DNA from: Bacillus massilioanorexius
GTDB taxonomy: Bacteria > Bacillota > Bacilli > Bacillales > DSM-1321
Direction: 5' to 3'
DNA length: 64,000 nucleotides
NCBI RefSeq assembly: GCF_902374955.1
Contig: NZ_CABKRX010000084.1
Span: 1 to 64,000 of the forward strand
Below, one piece after another: positions 54,092-63,715 of this stretch. The position numbers and the translations under genes are program-made. A model generated the notes under the pieces. The model was not told the DNA's origin. It saw only the letters and a program-made list of their open reading frames with translations, and made no database searches. Each line of letters opens with the position of its first letter. Position 1 is the stretch's first letter.

Positions 54092-56461
54092 TTTTACATT
54101 TTGTTCAAATTGCTCTTTATCTACTAATACAGACCGAGGCTTACTACCTTCATAAGGTCCTACAATACCTCTAGCTTCCATTTCATCAATTAATCGTGCT
54201 GCACGTGAGTAACCAATTCTAAATCTTCTTTGTAGCATAGAAACTGAGGCCGTTTCCATTTCAATGACTAACTGAACAGCAGAATCATATAAGGCATCTT
54301 CTACTTCTCCTTTAACTTCTCCTGCTTCATCTGGAATCATATCTTCATGATATTGAGCTTGTTGTTGTGATATCACAAAGGCTACAATATCCTCTACTTC
54401 TTGATCAGATAAGAACGCTCCTTGAACCCTAATTGGTTTAGATGCACCTACAGGTAAAAATAGCATGTCTCCTCTACCTAACAATTTCTCCGCACCACCC
54501 ATGTCCAATATTGTTCTAGAATCTGTCATGGATGAAACACTAAATGCTATACGTGAAGGAATATTTGCTTTAATAACACCCGTAATTACATCTACAGAAG
54601 GTCTTTGTGTGGCTATGATTAAATGAATACCTGCAGCACGAGCCATTTGTGCTAGTCTCGTAATAGCATCTTCTACATCGGAAGATGCAACCATCATTAA
54701 ATCAGCCAACTCATCTACTATGACAACAATAAAAGGTAAGGAAGATTGCTTCTCTTCATTTTCCATATTATGAAGTCTTATATAATCATTGTAGCCTTCG
54801 ATATTTCTAGTCCCAGTATGGGCAAATAGTTCATAACGTCTTTCCATTTCATTTACAACTTTTTTCAACGCCTGTGAGGCTTTTTTTGCATCTGTGACAA
54901 CAGGCGCTAATAAATGAGGAATCCCATTATACATATTCAATTCTACCATTTTAGGATCAATCATCATTAATTTCACTTCATGCGGCTTTGCATTTGTTAG
55001 AATGCTTGTAATAATTCCGTTTATACAAACTGATTTTCCTGAGCCTGTTGCCCCAGCTACCAACAAGTGAGGCATTTTGTTTAGCTCAGCCATTACAGCA
55101 TTTCCATATACATCTTTTCCAAGTCCAATTAATAATTTTGATTGATGCTTATTCGCTGGTTTGGATTCAAGAACCTCTCTTAATGAGACCATAGCCACTT
55201 CTGAATTTGGCACTTCAATACCAATAGCAGAAATACCAGGTATAGGAGCCTCAATACGAATTCCTTTAGCTGCTAATGCTAAAGCAATATCATCAGATAA
55301 GCTGACAATTTTACTCACCTTTACACCTGCCCCAGGAACAACGATATACTTTGTAACCGATGGACCACATTGACCTTCTTTCACATTGACATCCACGCCA
55401 AAACTTTCAAATGTTTCTTGTAATTTCATAATATTTTTTTCTATGCGCTTGTTTTCGTTTGACTGATCCGTTTTTTTAGCGGAACGTAATAACGTTAGAG
55501 GGGGTAACTCATAGTCCGTATTGTCAGTATCTACAAAGTTCATCGTTTCAATAGGATAGTGTTCGACAGCACTCATATCTTCTTGATTATTCGAAGTCCG
55601 CTGTAAGATTATTTTAATGTCACTAGATTCTTCTACTTCATTCGGCTCATTAGGTTTACTTTTTACGTTTGATTCATTCGCTTGATCGTAGATATTTTCA
55701 GCATATGATCTTATGATTGGTGTATTACTAGATTCTATGTATTCTTCTTCATTTTGATGCGGTTCGTCTAGATTTTGTTTTTCTTTTTTAGGCTTCTTCT
55801 TCTCACTATTCTCTTTTTTATTCTTTAATTCTTTAACATCTTGAACAAAGGCACGCCACTGCTTTCCAAGAAATGTCGCAAGGCTTGTCATGGTTTTTGA
55901 GAATACATCACCAAATGTTCTACCAGTTAGTAAAATGATTCCTACTATAATACAAATAAAAGCTGCTATTTTTGCGCCTGCTTCAGCGAATAGAAAATTG
56001 AAAGTAGCAAATAGAATTGCCCCAAACATTCCGCCACCTAAATCACTAGAAGTTACTTTCCCTGTGGCTTCCAGCCAAAAAAGTTCCCATGTATTAAGCA
56101 AAACACTAGGCTTTGCAAATGGACCACCTTCAGATAATAAATCAAATAAGGTAACATGACTTAATAAAAGGATGCTTGCAATAATTAAATATATCCCTAT
56201 AAGCTGTCTAGTTAATAAATATGGTAGAGCTCTTTTCACCATAAAATATAACCCTAGTAAAAGAATACCTACTAGCAATATAATGCTCCATTCCCCCATA
56301 AAAAACCGAGAAAATAAAGATAATGCATGGCCGAAAGCTCCTAATTGAGCAATGGCAATAATAGACAATCCAACTAAGATAATACCTATAATTTCAAATT
56401 GTAACGTTTTCTTTAATGCGGTAGAGCTTTTGCTCTTTCTTCTTCTTTTTCTTTTTGCCAT
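54083..56461 (-). CDS. spoIIIE: DNA translocase FtsK/SpoIIIE
   Basis: Pumps the chromosome into the forespore and clears DNA from division septa. About 792 residues: basic N-terminus (KRKRRRKSKSS), four membrane segments between about 25 and 180, a charged linker, the RecA-like motor with Walker A VAGATGSGKSVCI (about 470), VIVDELADLMM and IIATQRPSVDVITG. The C-terminal gamma winged helix (RRFRIGYSRAARLIDEMEARG) reads the DNA polarity sequence. I prefer ATG 56461 behind GGGTGA; the TTG at 56473 is the alternative. Confidence 0.95.
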   Translation of the reverse strand: MAKRKRRRKSKSSTALKKTLQFEIIGIILVGLSIIAIAQLGAFGHALSLFSRFFMGEWSIILLVGILLLGLYFMVKRALPYLLTRQLIGIYLIIASILLLSHVTLFDLLSEGGPFAKPSVLLNTWELFWLEATGKVTSSDLGGGMFGAILFATFNFLFAEAGAKIAAFICIIVGIILLTGRTFGDVFSKTMTSLATFLGKQWRAFVQDVKELKNKKENSEKKKPKKEKQNLDEPHQNEEEYIESSNTPIIRSYAENIYDQANESNVKSKPNEPNEVEESSDIKIILQRTSNNQEDMSAVEHYPIETMNFVDTDNTDYELPPLTLLRSAKKTDQSNENKRIEKNIMKLQETFESFGVDVNVKEGQCGPSVTKYIVVPGAGVKVSKIVSLSDDIALALAAKGIRIEAPIPGISAIGIEVPNSEVAMVSLREVLESKPANKHQSKLLIGLGKDVYGNAVMAELNKMPHLLVAGATGSGKSVCINGIITSILTNAKPHEVKLMMIDPKMVELNMYNGIPHLLAPVVTDAKKASQALKKVVNEMERRYELFAHTGTRNIEGYNDYIRLHNMENEEKQSSLPFIVVIVDELADLMMVASSDVEDAITRLAQMARAAGIHLIIATQRPSVDVITGVIKANIPSRIAFSVSSMTDSRTILDMGGAEKLLGRGDMLFLPVGASKPIRVQGAFLSDQEVEDIVAFVISQQQAQYHEDMIPDEAGEVKGEVEDALYDSAVQLVIEMETASVSMLQRRFRIGYSRAARLIDEMEARGIVGPYEGSKPRSVLVDKEQFEQNVKHS

Positions 56462-56786
56462 TTTTTCACCCAAACTTTCTAATAAAACTATTGCTACTTA
56501 TCTTCAAACATGAAAATGACAACATAATGATAAAGAAAAGCACAAGCTCCTTTCTAACCCCAACTAGCAGAATGTAAGCCATCCAGAAAATTATGAACGG
56601 ATTGACTTAAAAACTTAAAGGGTCTATGGCACTGGAGTTAAACATCGAACTAGTCCCCAAATTATATGCTTTCTTATCTTATGAAAAAGGTTATAACCTA
56701 GTTAAAGCAGCCTTACCGGCTGCTTATTTCATTTTGTCCAAAAATTTTATACTTTGTATTCTATTCGTATTATAACATGAAATAGG
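56462..56786. other. intergenic region with ylzJ terminator
   Basis: About 325 bp without a gene. A perfect 8-bp stem AAGCAGCC/GGCTGCTT (56705-56725) with a 5-nt loop probably ends the tepA-ylzJ transcript. The rest shows nothing I can name. Confidence 0.6.
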
Positions 56787-57017
56787 TCACTGGTTGAACT
56801 CGAAGTTGGACGCCACTATACAACTTCCCGGCTGAAATTCACTATTCAAATAGTCATTTGGATCTGTACTAGAGATTTGAACAATCCGATATCGACTAGT
56901 AGAAGTACGTTCAGCTGTAACTAAAACACCCTTATAATAAAAGCTTTCATATTGATTATAGCTGTTTTCATCTGCTGGAAAAACCGATTCTTGAGGCATG
57001 ATAGTATACAATATCAT
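56787..57017 (-). CDS. ylzJ: YlzJ-like protein
   Basis: A 76-residue conserved protein found directly after tepA in Bacilli. It opens MILYTIMPQESVFP and ends around DPNDYLNSEFQPG. No membrane segment or catalytic motif. Its ATG overlaps the tepA stop (4 nt), so it is made together with TepA. Function unknown. Confidence 0.85.
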   Translation of the reverse strand: MILYTIMPQESVFPADENSYNQYESFYYKGVLVTAERTSTSRYRIVQISSTDPNDYLNSEFQPGSCIVASNFEFNQ

Positions 57018-57757
57018 TGCAATTCACCCTCAATAGGATTATTCGTTTTCCTTTCTTCTATCAGACTGTTTAGCTTTCGCATTGCCTCACCTACACCTCC
57101 TACACCATCTATCAACCCTATTTCAACAGCATCTTTCCCTACCACATTTGTACCTATATCTCGCGTTAAATTCCCTTTAGCAAACATCAGCTCTTTAAAA
57201 TCTTCCTCAGAAATATTACTATGCTTTGTTACAAAATGAATCACTCTATCCTGCATTTTGTCCAAGTATTCAAAGGTCTGTGGGACTCCAATGACTAACC
57301 CCGTTAATCGAATAGGATGAATCGTCATGGTAGCCGTTTCAGCAATAAAGCTATGGCTACAGCTAACCGCGATAGGCACCCCAATCGAATGACCTCCACC
57401 TAGCACAATGGAAACAGACGGTTTCGACAAAGATGCTAACATTTCAGCTAATGCAAGACCTGCTTCCACATCTCCGCCTACTGTATTTAATATAACGAGT
57501 AAACCTTCTATTTTTGGATTTTGTTCAATCGCTACAATTTGAGGAATGACATGCTCGTATTTCGTAGTTTTATTTTGTGGTGGCAATGCCATATGGCCTT
57601 CTATCTGACCAATAATAGTCAAACAGTGAATTTTCGAATCTGACATTTGTGGAATATTGGTTTGCCCTAATTGTTGTATTTTATCTATTAAAGACGGTCC
57701 TTTCTCTTCTTGTTTCTCATTATCTTGTGAAGAAAAGCTTTGGTTGTTATTCATCAA
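57014..57757 (-). CDS. tepA: ClpP-like translocation-enhancing protease TepA (YmfB)
   Basis: A 247-residue protein with a crotonase/ClpP fold. The catalytic serine is in GGGHSIGVPIA, and a downstream His appears in MTIHPIRLTG. B. subtilis TepA was reported to help protein export and degrade signal peptides; it also matters for germination or sporulation in some studies. The N-terminal 25 residues are low complexity (Gln, Asn, Ser). Start ATG behind AAAGGGGAC. Confidence 0.88.
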   Translation of the reverse strand: MMNNNQSFSSQDNEKQEEKGPSLIDKIQQLGQTNIPQMSDSKIHCLTIIGQIEGHMALPPQNKTTKYEHVIPQIVAIEQNPKIEGLLVILNTVGGDVEAGLALAEMLASLSKPSVSIVLGGGHSIGVPIAVSCSHSFIAETATMTIHPIRLTGLVIGVPQTFEYLDKMQDRVIHFVTKHSNISEEDFKELMFAKGNLTRDIGTNVVGKDAVEIGLIDGVGGVGEAMRKLNSLIEERKTNNPIEGELQ

Positions 57758-57844
57758 TAGTCCCCTTTCAAGTATATAAATTTAGTATGAACGGAGGCTC
57801 TAGTCTTCATTCTTAAATAACCGGACCTATAACGAGAAAAAATA

Positions 57845-57883
57845 AAGGTGTTTTCTAAAAATATTACTTTTAGAAAACACCTT
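57845..57883 (-). terminator. rnjB terminator
   Basis: Perfect 16-bp stem AAGGTGTTTTCTAAAA/TTTTAGAAAACACCTT with a 7-nt loop. Confidence 0.9.
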
Positions 57884-57901
57884 CTAAATTATTATTTGAT
57901 A

Positions 57902-59569
57902 TTAGATTTCCATAATAATCGGTAAGATCATAGGTCTTCTTTTTGTCGCTTCATATAAATGTGAATTTAAAGATTCACGAATATCTTGCTTCAGACTTGA
58001 CCAATCAAAGTTACTTGAATTAACATTTTTTTCTACAGCTTCTCTTACAATACCAACTGCATTTTCAATTAATTTTTCAGACTCTCTTACATATACAAAG
58101 CCTCTTGTAATAATTTCTGGACCAGAAACAATTGACTTCGTCGCTTTATCCAGTGTAACTACAACAATTAGTATTCCATCTTGTGAAAGAAGACGACGAT
58201 CTCGAAGAACAATGTTTCCAACATCTCCAATACCAATCCCATCTATCAGTATATTTCCTGCAGTAACTTTACTTGAAATCCTCGCTTTTCCATTTGATAT
58301 CTCAGCCACGTCGCCATTTTCAGCGATAATAATATTTTCATCTGGAATACCACTTTCTTTTGCTAATTTACTATGAGCAATTAACATACGATATTCACCA
58401 TGAATTGGCATGATAAATTTTGGTTTTAATAAATTCATCATCATTTTTAATTCATCTTGACTCCCATGACCTGGAACGTAAACAGTACGCTTTCCACCAA
58501 TCACATTTACTCCAGCGCGGTACAATAAATCTATGGCTTTTGAAAGCGAAAGCTCACCACCTCGAACTGGGGAAGCTGCTATCATCACTGCGTCTTTTTC
58601 TTTTATAGTAATTTGTTTATGATTTCGTTTAGCCATTCTTTCTAATGCTGAGATTGGCTCTCCTTTAGCTCCTGCTGTCAATATAACGATTTGGCTATCA
58701 TCATATTGGTTTGCCTCAGCTATCGGAATAACAATGTCATCTTCTACGATAATATTGCCAGTCTGGATACACAATTCGTATATTTGTTTCATTTCATTTC
58801 CAACAATGGCAACTTTTCTTTTGCTTTTACTCGCAGCATTCACAGTATGTTGAATCGTATTAATATTAGTTGCAAATGAGGCAATGATTACTTTTCCTTC
58901 AATCGCTTGAAAAACATCAATCATTTCCTTTTCAACCAAAAACTCTGAAGCTGTATAGCCTGGCTTTTCTGCGCCAGTACTATCTGATAATAATAAAAGA
59001 ACGCCTTCTTCACCAATTCTGGCCATTTTTCCGATATCTGCCGCGTATAACTTAGAAGCTGCTTGATCAAATTTAAAATCTCCAGTATAGACAATGCATC
59101 CTTCCTCTGTATGCAAGCAAACACCAAGTGAACCAGGAATACTATGATTTGTTTTAAAGAAAGATATCATAACATCTTGGAAATGCAATTCACTTTCATT
59201 TGTTACTTCTACAAAATCAACTTTTCCTTTATACTTGTTTTCTTTTAATCTTAATTTAATTAATTCTATACTTAATTGTGTCCCATAAATAGGAACATTC
59301 ACGTAATTTAAAATATACGGTAATGCACCTATATGATCTTCATGGCCATGACTAATAAAAATCCCCTGAATTTTTTCTTTGTTCTCTAATAAATATGTTA
59401 CATCAGGAATTACTACATCTATTCCTAGCATCTCATCTTCTGGAAACATCAAACCTGCATCCAAAACAAAAATTTGATTATAAACTTCTATTGCATACAT
59501 GTTTTTTCCGAGTTCTCCTTGTCCACCAAGAGAGACAACTTTAATATTACTAATCTGTTTATTTTTCAC
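57902..59569 (-). CDS. rnjB: ribonuclease J2
   Basis: A 555-residue metallo-beta-lactamase/beta-CASP ribonuclease. The zinc motif is SHGHEDHIGALPY, with further ligands in TNHSIPGSLG and VYTGDFKFDQ; the beta-CASP part includes VPGHGSQDELK and MPIHGEYR. The HGHEDHIG form (Glu in place of Asp) and the position between dapA and tepA indicate the J2 paralogue, mainly a partner of RNase J1 with weak activity of its own. Start GTG behind AGGAGGAAAACAC. Confidence 0.93.
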   Translation of the reverse strand: MKNKQISNIKVVSLGGQGELGKNMYAIEVYNQIFVLDAGLMFPEDEMLGIDVVIPDVTYLLENKEKIQGIFISHGHEDHIGALPYILNYVNVPIYGTQLSIELIKLRLKENKYKGKVDFVEVTNESELHFQDVMISFFKTNHSIPGSLGVCLHTEEGCIVYTGDFKFDQAASKLYAADIGKMARIGEEGVLLLLSDSTGAEKPGYTASEFLVEKEMIDVFQAIEGKVIIASFATNINTIQHTVNAASKSKRKVAIVGNEMKQIYELCIQTGNIIVEDDIVIPIAEANQYDDSQIVILTAGAKGEPISALERMAKRNHKQITIKEKDAVMIAASPVRGGELSLSKAIDLLYRAGVNVIGGKRTVYVPGHGSQDELKMMMNLLKPKFIMPIHGEYRMLIAHSKLAKESGIPDENIIIAENGDVAEISNGKARISSKVTAGNILIDGIGIGDVGNIVLRDRRLLSQDGILIVVVTLDKATKSIVSGPEIITRGFVYVRESEKLIENAVGIVREAVEKNVNSSNFDWSSLKQDIRESLNSHLYEATKRRPMILPIIMEI

Positions 59570-60105
59570 GTGTTTTCCTCCTAATATAAAACCGCTCCGT
59601 ACAATCGAAATTATGTCTATTATACAGTATGTAAAATTTATATATCAACCATTTAATAATGTGAACAAATTTACTAATTATGAAATTCTTAAAATTCATG
59701 CATAGTTTATCATAAAAAAACATGTTCAACTTTTTTCAGTATATCTCGTTATATTTACGAAATACTCACGAAAAACTACTGAAACAGATTCTTTTATTAA
59801 TATAAAATATTACAATAATTTTTTCCCATTCTGCTCTATCTTCCACACTAGCTGTGCAAACTTTGTAGCCTATTAAAAAAGCGTGAAAATAAGTTGAATT
59901 TTGTTACAGGATGCTCGCTTTCCGTGAGCGAGAGATAAGTATCCCCAGCACATACATAGTACCTGTGGAATGAATTTTAACTATCTCACTACAGTCCTTA
60001 GCTACGCTTCAATCCACTGCCTTTTTATCTCACTAATTTTATACACCTTATGTATGATGAATCACCAATCTTCTAGAAAACAGCCTGAACAAAATACGAA
60101 AAAAA
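59570..60105. other. intergenic region with a degenerate dispersed repeat
   Basis: Part of a 685-bp gap between dapA and rnjB without a credible gene. Positions 59908-60020 begin GGATGCTCGCTTTCCG, have CAGCACATA near 59947-59955 and end TACGCTTCAATCCACTG. They match in outline the repeat at 28005. The rnjB promoter should lie near 59600. Confidence 0.5.
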
Positions 60106-60140
60106 GTAGATCGTCAAAAGTAATACTCTTGACGATCTAC
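60106..60140 (-). terminator. dapA terminator
   Basis: Perfect 12-bp stem GTAGATCGTCAA/TTGACGATCTAC; minus strand continues TTTTTTTCG. Confidence 0.9.
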
Positions 60141-60254
60141 CTTAATTGACTGTGTTCATTTTCAATTGTTGATTACAACTTCAATCCGTCTGCTTTTCCA
60201 CATGAGTCTCAAGGATTTCCGCCTATTCATCTCTATTAAAATCAAAATTGAATC

Positions 60255-61124
60255 TTACTTATGAATAATACTGCTTAATACTTCTCTCTCTTCTGATGTT
60301 AAAGGTACCAAAGGTAAACGAACAGACCCTACATCAATTCCTTTCATCTGCAATGCTGTTTTTACTGGAGCTGGGCTTGGTGCCATAAACATTGCATTCA
60401 TGATTGGAACTACTTTTTGGTGCAGATGAGCTGCTTTCGTTAAATCCCCCATATAAAAGGCCTCTATCATCTCTTGCATCTCATTACCAATGATATGGGA
60501 AGCTACTGAAACTACTCCTGTAGCTCCAATAGATAGCATCGGAAGGGTTAAATAATCATCACCACTATAAAGCATAAAATCATCAGCTGTACGAGATATA
60601 ATTTCTGTTGCAGAAGCAAAATCACTTGTTGCTTCTTTAATGGCTACAATATTTGGAATCTCTGATAGCTTCACTACTGTATCAGGGTGGATTTTAACAA
60701 CAGATCTTCCTGGAATATTGTATAGCATGACTGGTAATGTCGTACTTTCAGCAATTGCTTTAAAATGCTCATATAAACCAGCTTGATTAGGCTTATTATA
60801 ATAAGGTGCCACCGCTAAAATGGCATCTACTCCTATTTTCTCTGCTTTTTTTGTTAATTCGATTGACCCATACGTATTGTTACTTCCAGTTCCCGCTATG
60901 ATAGGAATACGCTTGTCAGCCACTTTTACAACATGTTGAAAAAGCGCTAATTTTTCTTCAGTTGAAAGAGTTGGAGATTCCCCAGTTGTACCAGATACAA
61001 CAATAGAATCTGTTCCATTTTCAATTAAATAGTTGACTAACTTTGTTATTTTTACAAAATCAATATTCCCTTTATGGTCAAATGGCGTTACCATTGCCGT
61101 TGAAACTTTTCCGAAAGAAATCAT
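60255..61124 (-). CDS. dapA: 4-hydroxy-tetrahydrodipicolinate synthase
   Basis: Condenses aspartate semialdehyde with pyruvate, the first step specific to lysine and dipicolinate. The 289-residue TIM barrel has the GTTGESPTLS loop, Tyr in LYNIPGRS (about 133) and the Schiff-base Lys in VAIKEATSD (about 161). Start ATG behind AGGAGTGAAAGT. Last gene of the asd-dapG-dapA cluster. Confidence 0.97.
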   Translation of the reverse strand: MISFGKVSTAMVTPFDHKGNIDFVKITKLVNYLIENGTDSIVVSGTTGESPTLSTEEKLALFQHVVKVADKRIPIIAGTGSNNTYGSIELTKKAEKIGVDAILAVAPYYNKPNQAGLYEHFKAIAESTTLPVMLYNIPGRSVVKIHPDTVVKLSEIPNIVAIKEATSDFASATEIISRTADDFMLYSGDDYLTLPMLSIGATGVVSVASHIIGNEMQEMIEAFYMGDLTKAAHLHQKVVPIMNAMFMAPSPAPVKTALQMKGIDVGSVRLPLVPLTSEEREVLSSIIHK

Positions 61125-61163
61125 ACTTTCACTCCTAATTTTTGTTGTTGAGAGTGTTTTCTC

Positions 61164-62399
61164 TTATAAATGGGCTTCATCATATTCAACATGAAGTTCA
61201 AATGCATCATGTAATGCATTTACTGCTTCTGCTAAATGTTCCTCTCTTACTAATACCCAGATAGTCGTATGACTATCTGCAGCTTGCAAAATGCTAATAC
61301 CTTTTTCGGATAATGCTGTTACGATTTTTGCAGTAACGCCTGGTACACCAGCAATTCCTGCACCAACAACTGAAACTTTTGCACAATTTCTAACAATCAT
61401 TGGTTCATAACCGATATTTTCAAGAACAGAAATCGCTCGATCTGTCATTTCCTCATTTACCGTATAAACAACACCATTTGGCGAAATGTTGATAAAATCA
61501 ACACTTATGGATGCATTCGCCATTGCTTGAAATACGTCTGTTTGCAAATTATATTGATCTTTTTTTGCATTTACACGAATTTGTGAAATTTTATTTAAAT
61601 GAGCAATCCCTGTTACTAAACGGTCGCTTATATCACTACCTCGCGATTCTCGATGTACTGAGGTAACAAGTGTACCCAATCCATCACTATATGTTGAGCG
61701 AATTCGAATAGGTACTTTGGCTGCCATAGCTATTTCAACAGCACGAGGATGAATCACCTTAGCTCCTTGATAGGCCATATTACAAACTTCATTGTAGGTA
61801 ACAACTGATAGTGCCCTTGCATTTTCGGCAATACGAGGGTCAGCTGTCATAATACCTTCTACATCTGTAAAGATATCAACCCATTGTGCTTGCAGGGCAG
61901 CTCCAATAGCAGCAGCTGACGTATCACTACCACCTCTTCCTATCGTTGTGATATCTCCATTTCTCGTAACACCTTGGAAACCTGCAACGACTACAACGTC
62001 ATAATCCTCAAGCTCTTTTACAATTCTATCACATTTCATGTCGATAATTTTTGCATTTGTATGATCATTATTCGTACGGAAACCAGCTTGAGCACCTGTA
62101 TATGCAGTTGCATTAATTCCATGTTGAAGGAGCATATTTGCAAAAACGACAGAAGATATTGTTTCACCCACAGATAGCAATAAATCCTGCTCTCTTTTTG
62201 AAATTTTACTCTTAGAACCATCTACTAAAGATAATAAAGTATCTGTTGCATAAGGATCACCTTTTCTACCCATTGCTGATACAACAACTACTACTTTATA
62301 GCCATCCTTAACTGCTTTTTCAATATGTTTTCTAGCATGTGCACGGCTTTCTTCATCCTTTACTGATGTACCGCCAAACTTCTGTACGATTATATCCAT
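61164..62399 (-). CDS. dapG: aspartokinase I (DapG type)
   Basis: Phosphorylates aspartate to start the aspartate family of amino acids. The 411 residues start with VQKFGGTSV, then VSAMGRKGDPYATD and TIGRGGSDTSAAAIGAAL, followed by two ACT regulatory domains from about 265. This paralogue in B. subtilis is inhibited by diaminopimelate and supplies dipicolinate and the wall. Start ATG behind GAGGTGTAAC. Confidence 0.95.
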   Translation of the reverse strand: MDIIVQKFGGTSVKDEESRAHARKHIEKAVKDGYKVVVVVSAMGRKGDPYATDTLLSLVDGSKSKISKREQDLLLSVGETISSVVFANMLLQHGINATAYTGAQAGFRTNNDHTNAKIIDMKCDRIVKELEDYDVVVVAGFQGVTRNGDITTIGRGGSDTSAAAIGAALQAQWVDIFTDVEGIMTADPRIAENARALSVVTYNEVCNMAYQGAKVIHPRAVEIAMAAKVPIRIRSTYSDGLGTLVTSVHRESRGSDISDRLVTGIAHLNKISQIRVNAKKDQYNLQTDVFQAMANASISVDFINISPNGVVYTVNEEMTDRAISVLENIGYEPMIVRNCAKVSVVGAGIAGVPGVTAKIVTALSEKGISILQAADSHTTIWVLVREEHLAEAVNALHDAFELHVEYDEAHL

Positions 62400-62416
62400 T
62401 GTTACACCTCAAATGA

Positions 62417-62448
62417 ACTCAGCCTTTCATGGAAAAGAAAGGCTGAGT
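62417..62448 (-). promoter_or_regulatory. hairpin between asd and dapG
   Basis: Perfect 12-bp stem ACTCAGCCTTTC/GAAAGGCTGAGT with an 8-nt loop, 19 bp downstream of the asd stop on the minus strand and without a T-run. It lies just upstream of the dapG ribosome binding site, so it may modulate read-through, stability or translation. Confidence 0.5.
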
Positions 62449-62467
62449 CTAATAATTATAGATATAG

Positions 62468-63538
62468 TTATTTTAATGAAACTAATTCTAGTTTTATAAG
62501 ACTTTCAGCAATTTGAACAGAATTCCAAGCTGCTCCTTTTAAAAGATTATCAGAAACCACCCACATATGGAAGCCTTTATCCTCATCTAAATCTTTTCTA
62601 ATTCTTCCAACAAATACGTCATTTTTCCCTACGCAAGCTGCTGGCATTGGATATAGCTGTTCTTCTGGTTGATCTTGTAAAACTACACCTGGTGCATCCG
62701 CTAATAATGCTTTAATATCTGAAACTGAAACACCTGATTTATCTACTTCAATATAAAGTGATTCAGAATGACCTGTTTGAACAGGGATTCTAACACATGT
62801 AGCAGCTACAGGCAATTCAGGTAGATGCATAATTTTCTTCGTTTCATTAATCATTTTCATTTCTTCATAGGTAAAACCATTATCTTGGAACTTGTCAATT
62901 TGCGGAATCGCATTAAAAGCAATTTGATAATGTTTCTCGTCAGATTTTACTGGTAAAATTTGCGGATTTATTTCTTCAGCATTTAAAATTTGTTGAGTTT
63001 GCTGTTCTAATTCTTCAATCGCAGCTGCGCCCGAACCTGAAACTGCTTGATAAGTTGACACTAAAACTTTGTTTAAGCCATAAGCTTGACGAAGTGGCTC
63101 TAGAGCAACGACCATTTGAATTGTAGAACAGTTAGGGTTAGCAATAATACCATTATGTTTTTTCAGGTCTTCTTCATTAACTTCTGGTACTACTAATGGA
63201 ACATTTTCATCCATTCTAAATGCACTTGTATTATCTACAACAATTGCTCCGCGCTTAGCGGCTTCAGGTGCTAATTGTAAAGAAACACTTCCTCCTGCAC
63301 TGAATAAAGCGATATCAACTCCCTCAAAAGATTCTGGTTTTGCCTCTTGAACTGTATATTCTGAACCCTTAAATTCAATTTTACTTCCAGCAGAGCGTGA
63401 AGAAGATAAAAGAGTTAATTGCTTTATTGGAAAATTTCTTTTCTCTAATGTTTTCAACATTTGTTGTCCAACTGCTCCAGTTGCTCCTACTACTGCTACA
63501 TGTAATCCTTTAATCTCTTTCACCAATCCATACCCCAT
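62468..63538 (-). CDS. asd: aspartate-semialdehyde dehydrogenase
   Basis: Reduces aspartyl phosphate to aspartate semialdehyde with NADPH. About 356 residues: LHVAVVGATGAVGQQML nucleotide-binding start, the catalytic Cys in ANPNCSTIQM, and the substrate-binding Arg/His region around VAATCVRIPVQTGHSE. Start ATG 63538 is 7 codons inside the longest frame; the family N-terminus begins shortly after it (GTG 63523 is another option). Between dpaB and dapG as in B. subtilis. Confidence 0.95.
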   Translation of the reverse strand: MGYGLVKEIKGLHVAVVGATGAVGQQMLKTLEKRNFPIKQLTLLSSSRSAGSKIEFKGSEYTVQEAKPESFEGVDIALFSAGGSVSLQLAPEAAKRGAIVVDNTSAFRMDENVPLVVPEVNEEDLKKHNGIIANPNCSTIQMVVALEPLRQAYGLNKVLVSTYQAVSGSGAAAIEELEQQTQQILNAEEINPQILPVKSDEKHYQIAFNAIPQIDKFQDNGFTYEEMKMINETKKIMHLPELPVAATCVRIPVQTGHSESLYIEVDKSGVSVSDIKALLADAPGVVLQDQPEEQLYPMPAACVGKNDVFVGRIRKDLDEDKGFHMWVVSDNLLKGAAWNSVQIAESLIKLELVSLK

Positions 63539-63654
63539 TTCTATCCTTTTAGCAATCATTTTTATTTAATATAAGTAGAAATAAAATTGATTCCTGCTTA
63601 TATAACTACTTTGAATATACACTATATACGTTTGATTTTAACATATTAAAACAT

Positions 63655-63683
63655 AAAAGAAAGAAAAGAATTTTCTTTCTTTT
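63655..63683 (-). terminator. dpaB terminator
   Basis: Perfect 13-bp stem AAAAGAAAGAAAA/TTTTCTTTCTTTT with a 3-nt loop between dpaB and asd. Confidence 0.75.
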
Positions 63684-63715
63684 ATTTCTTACATCATGCT
63701 ATTCTTTATATATTA

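Noticed and set aside
62401..62467. Lysine riboswitch ahead of dapG
   Set aside because: The spacer is only about 68 bp and holds a single simple hairpin, far too small for the lysine aptamer.
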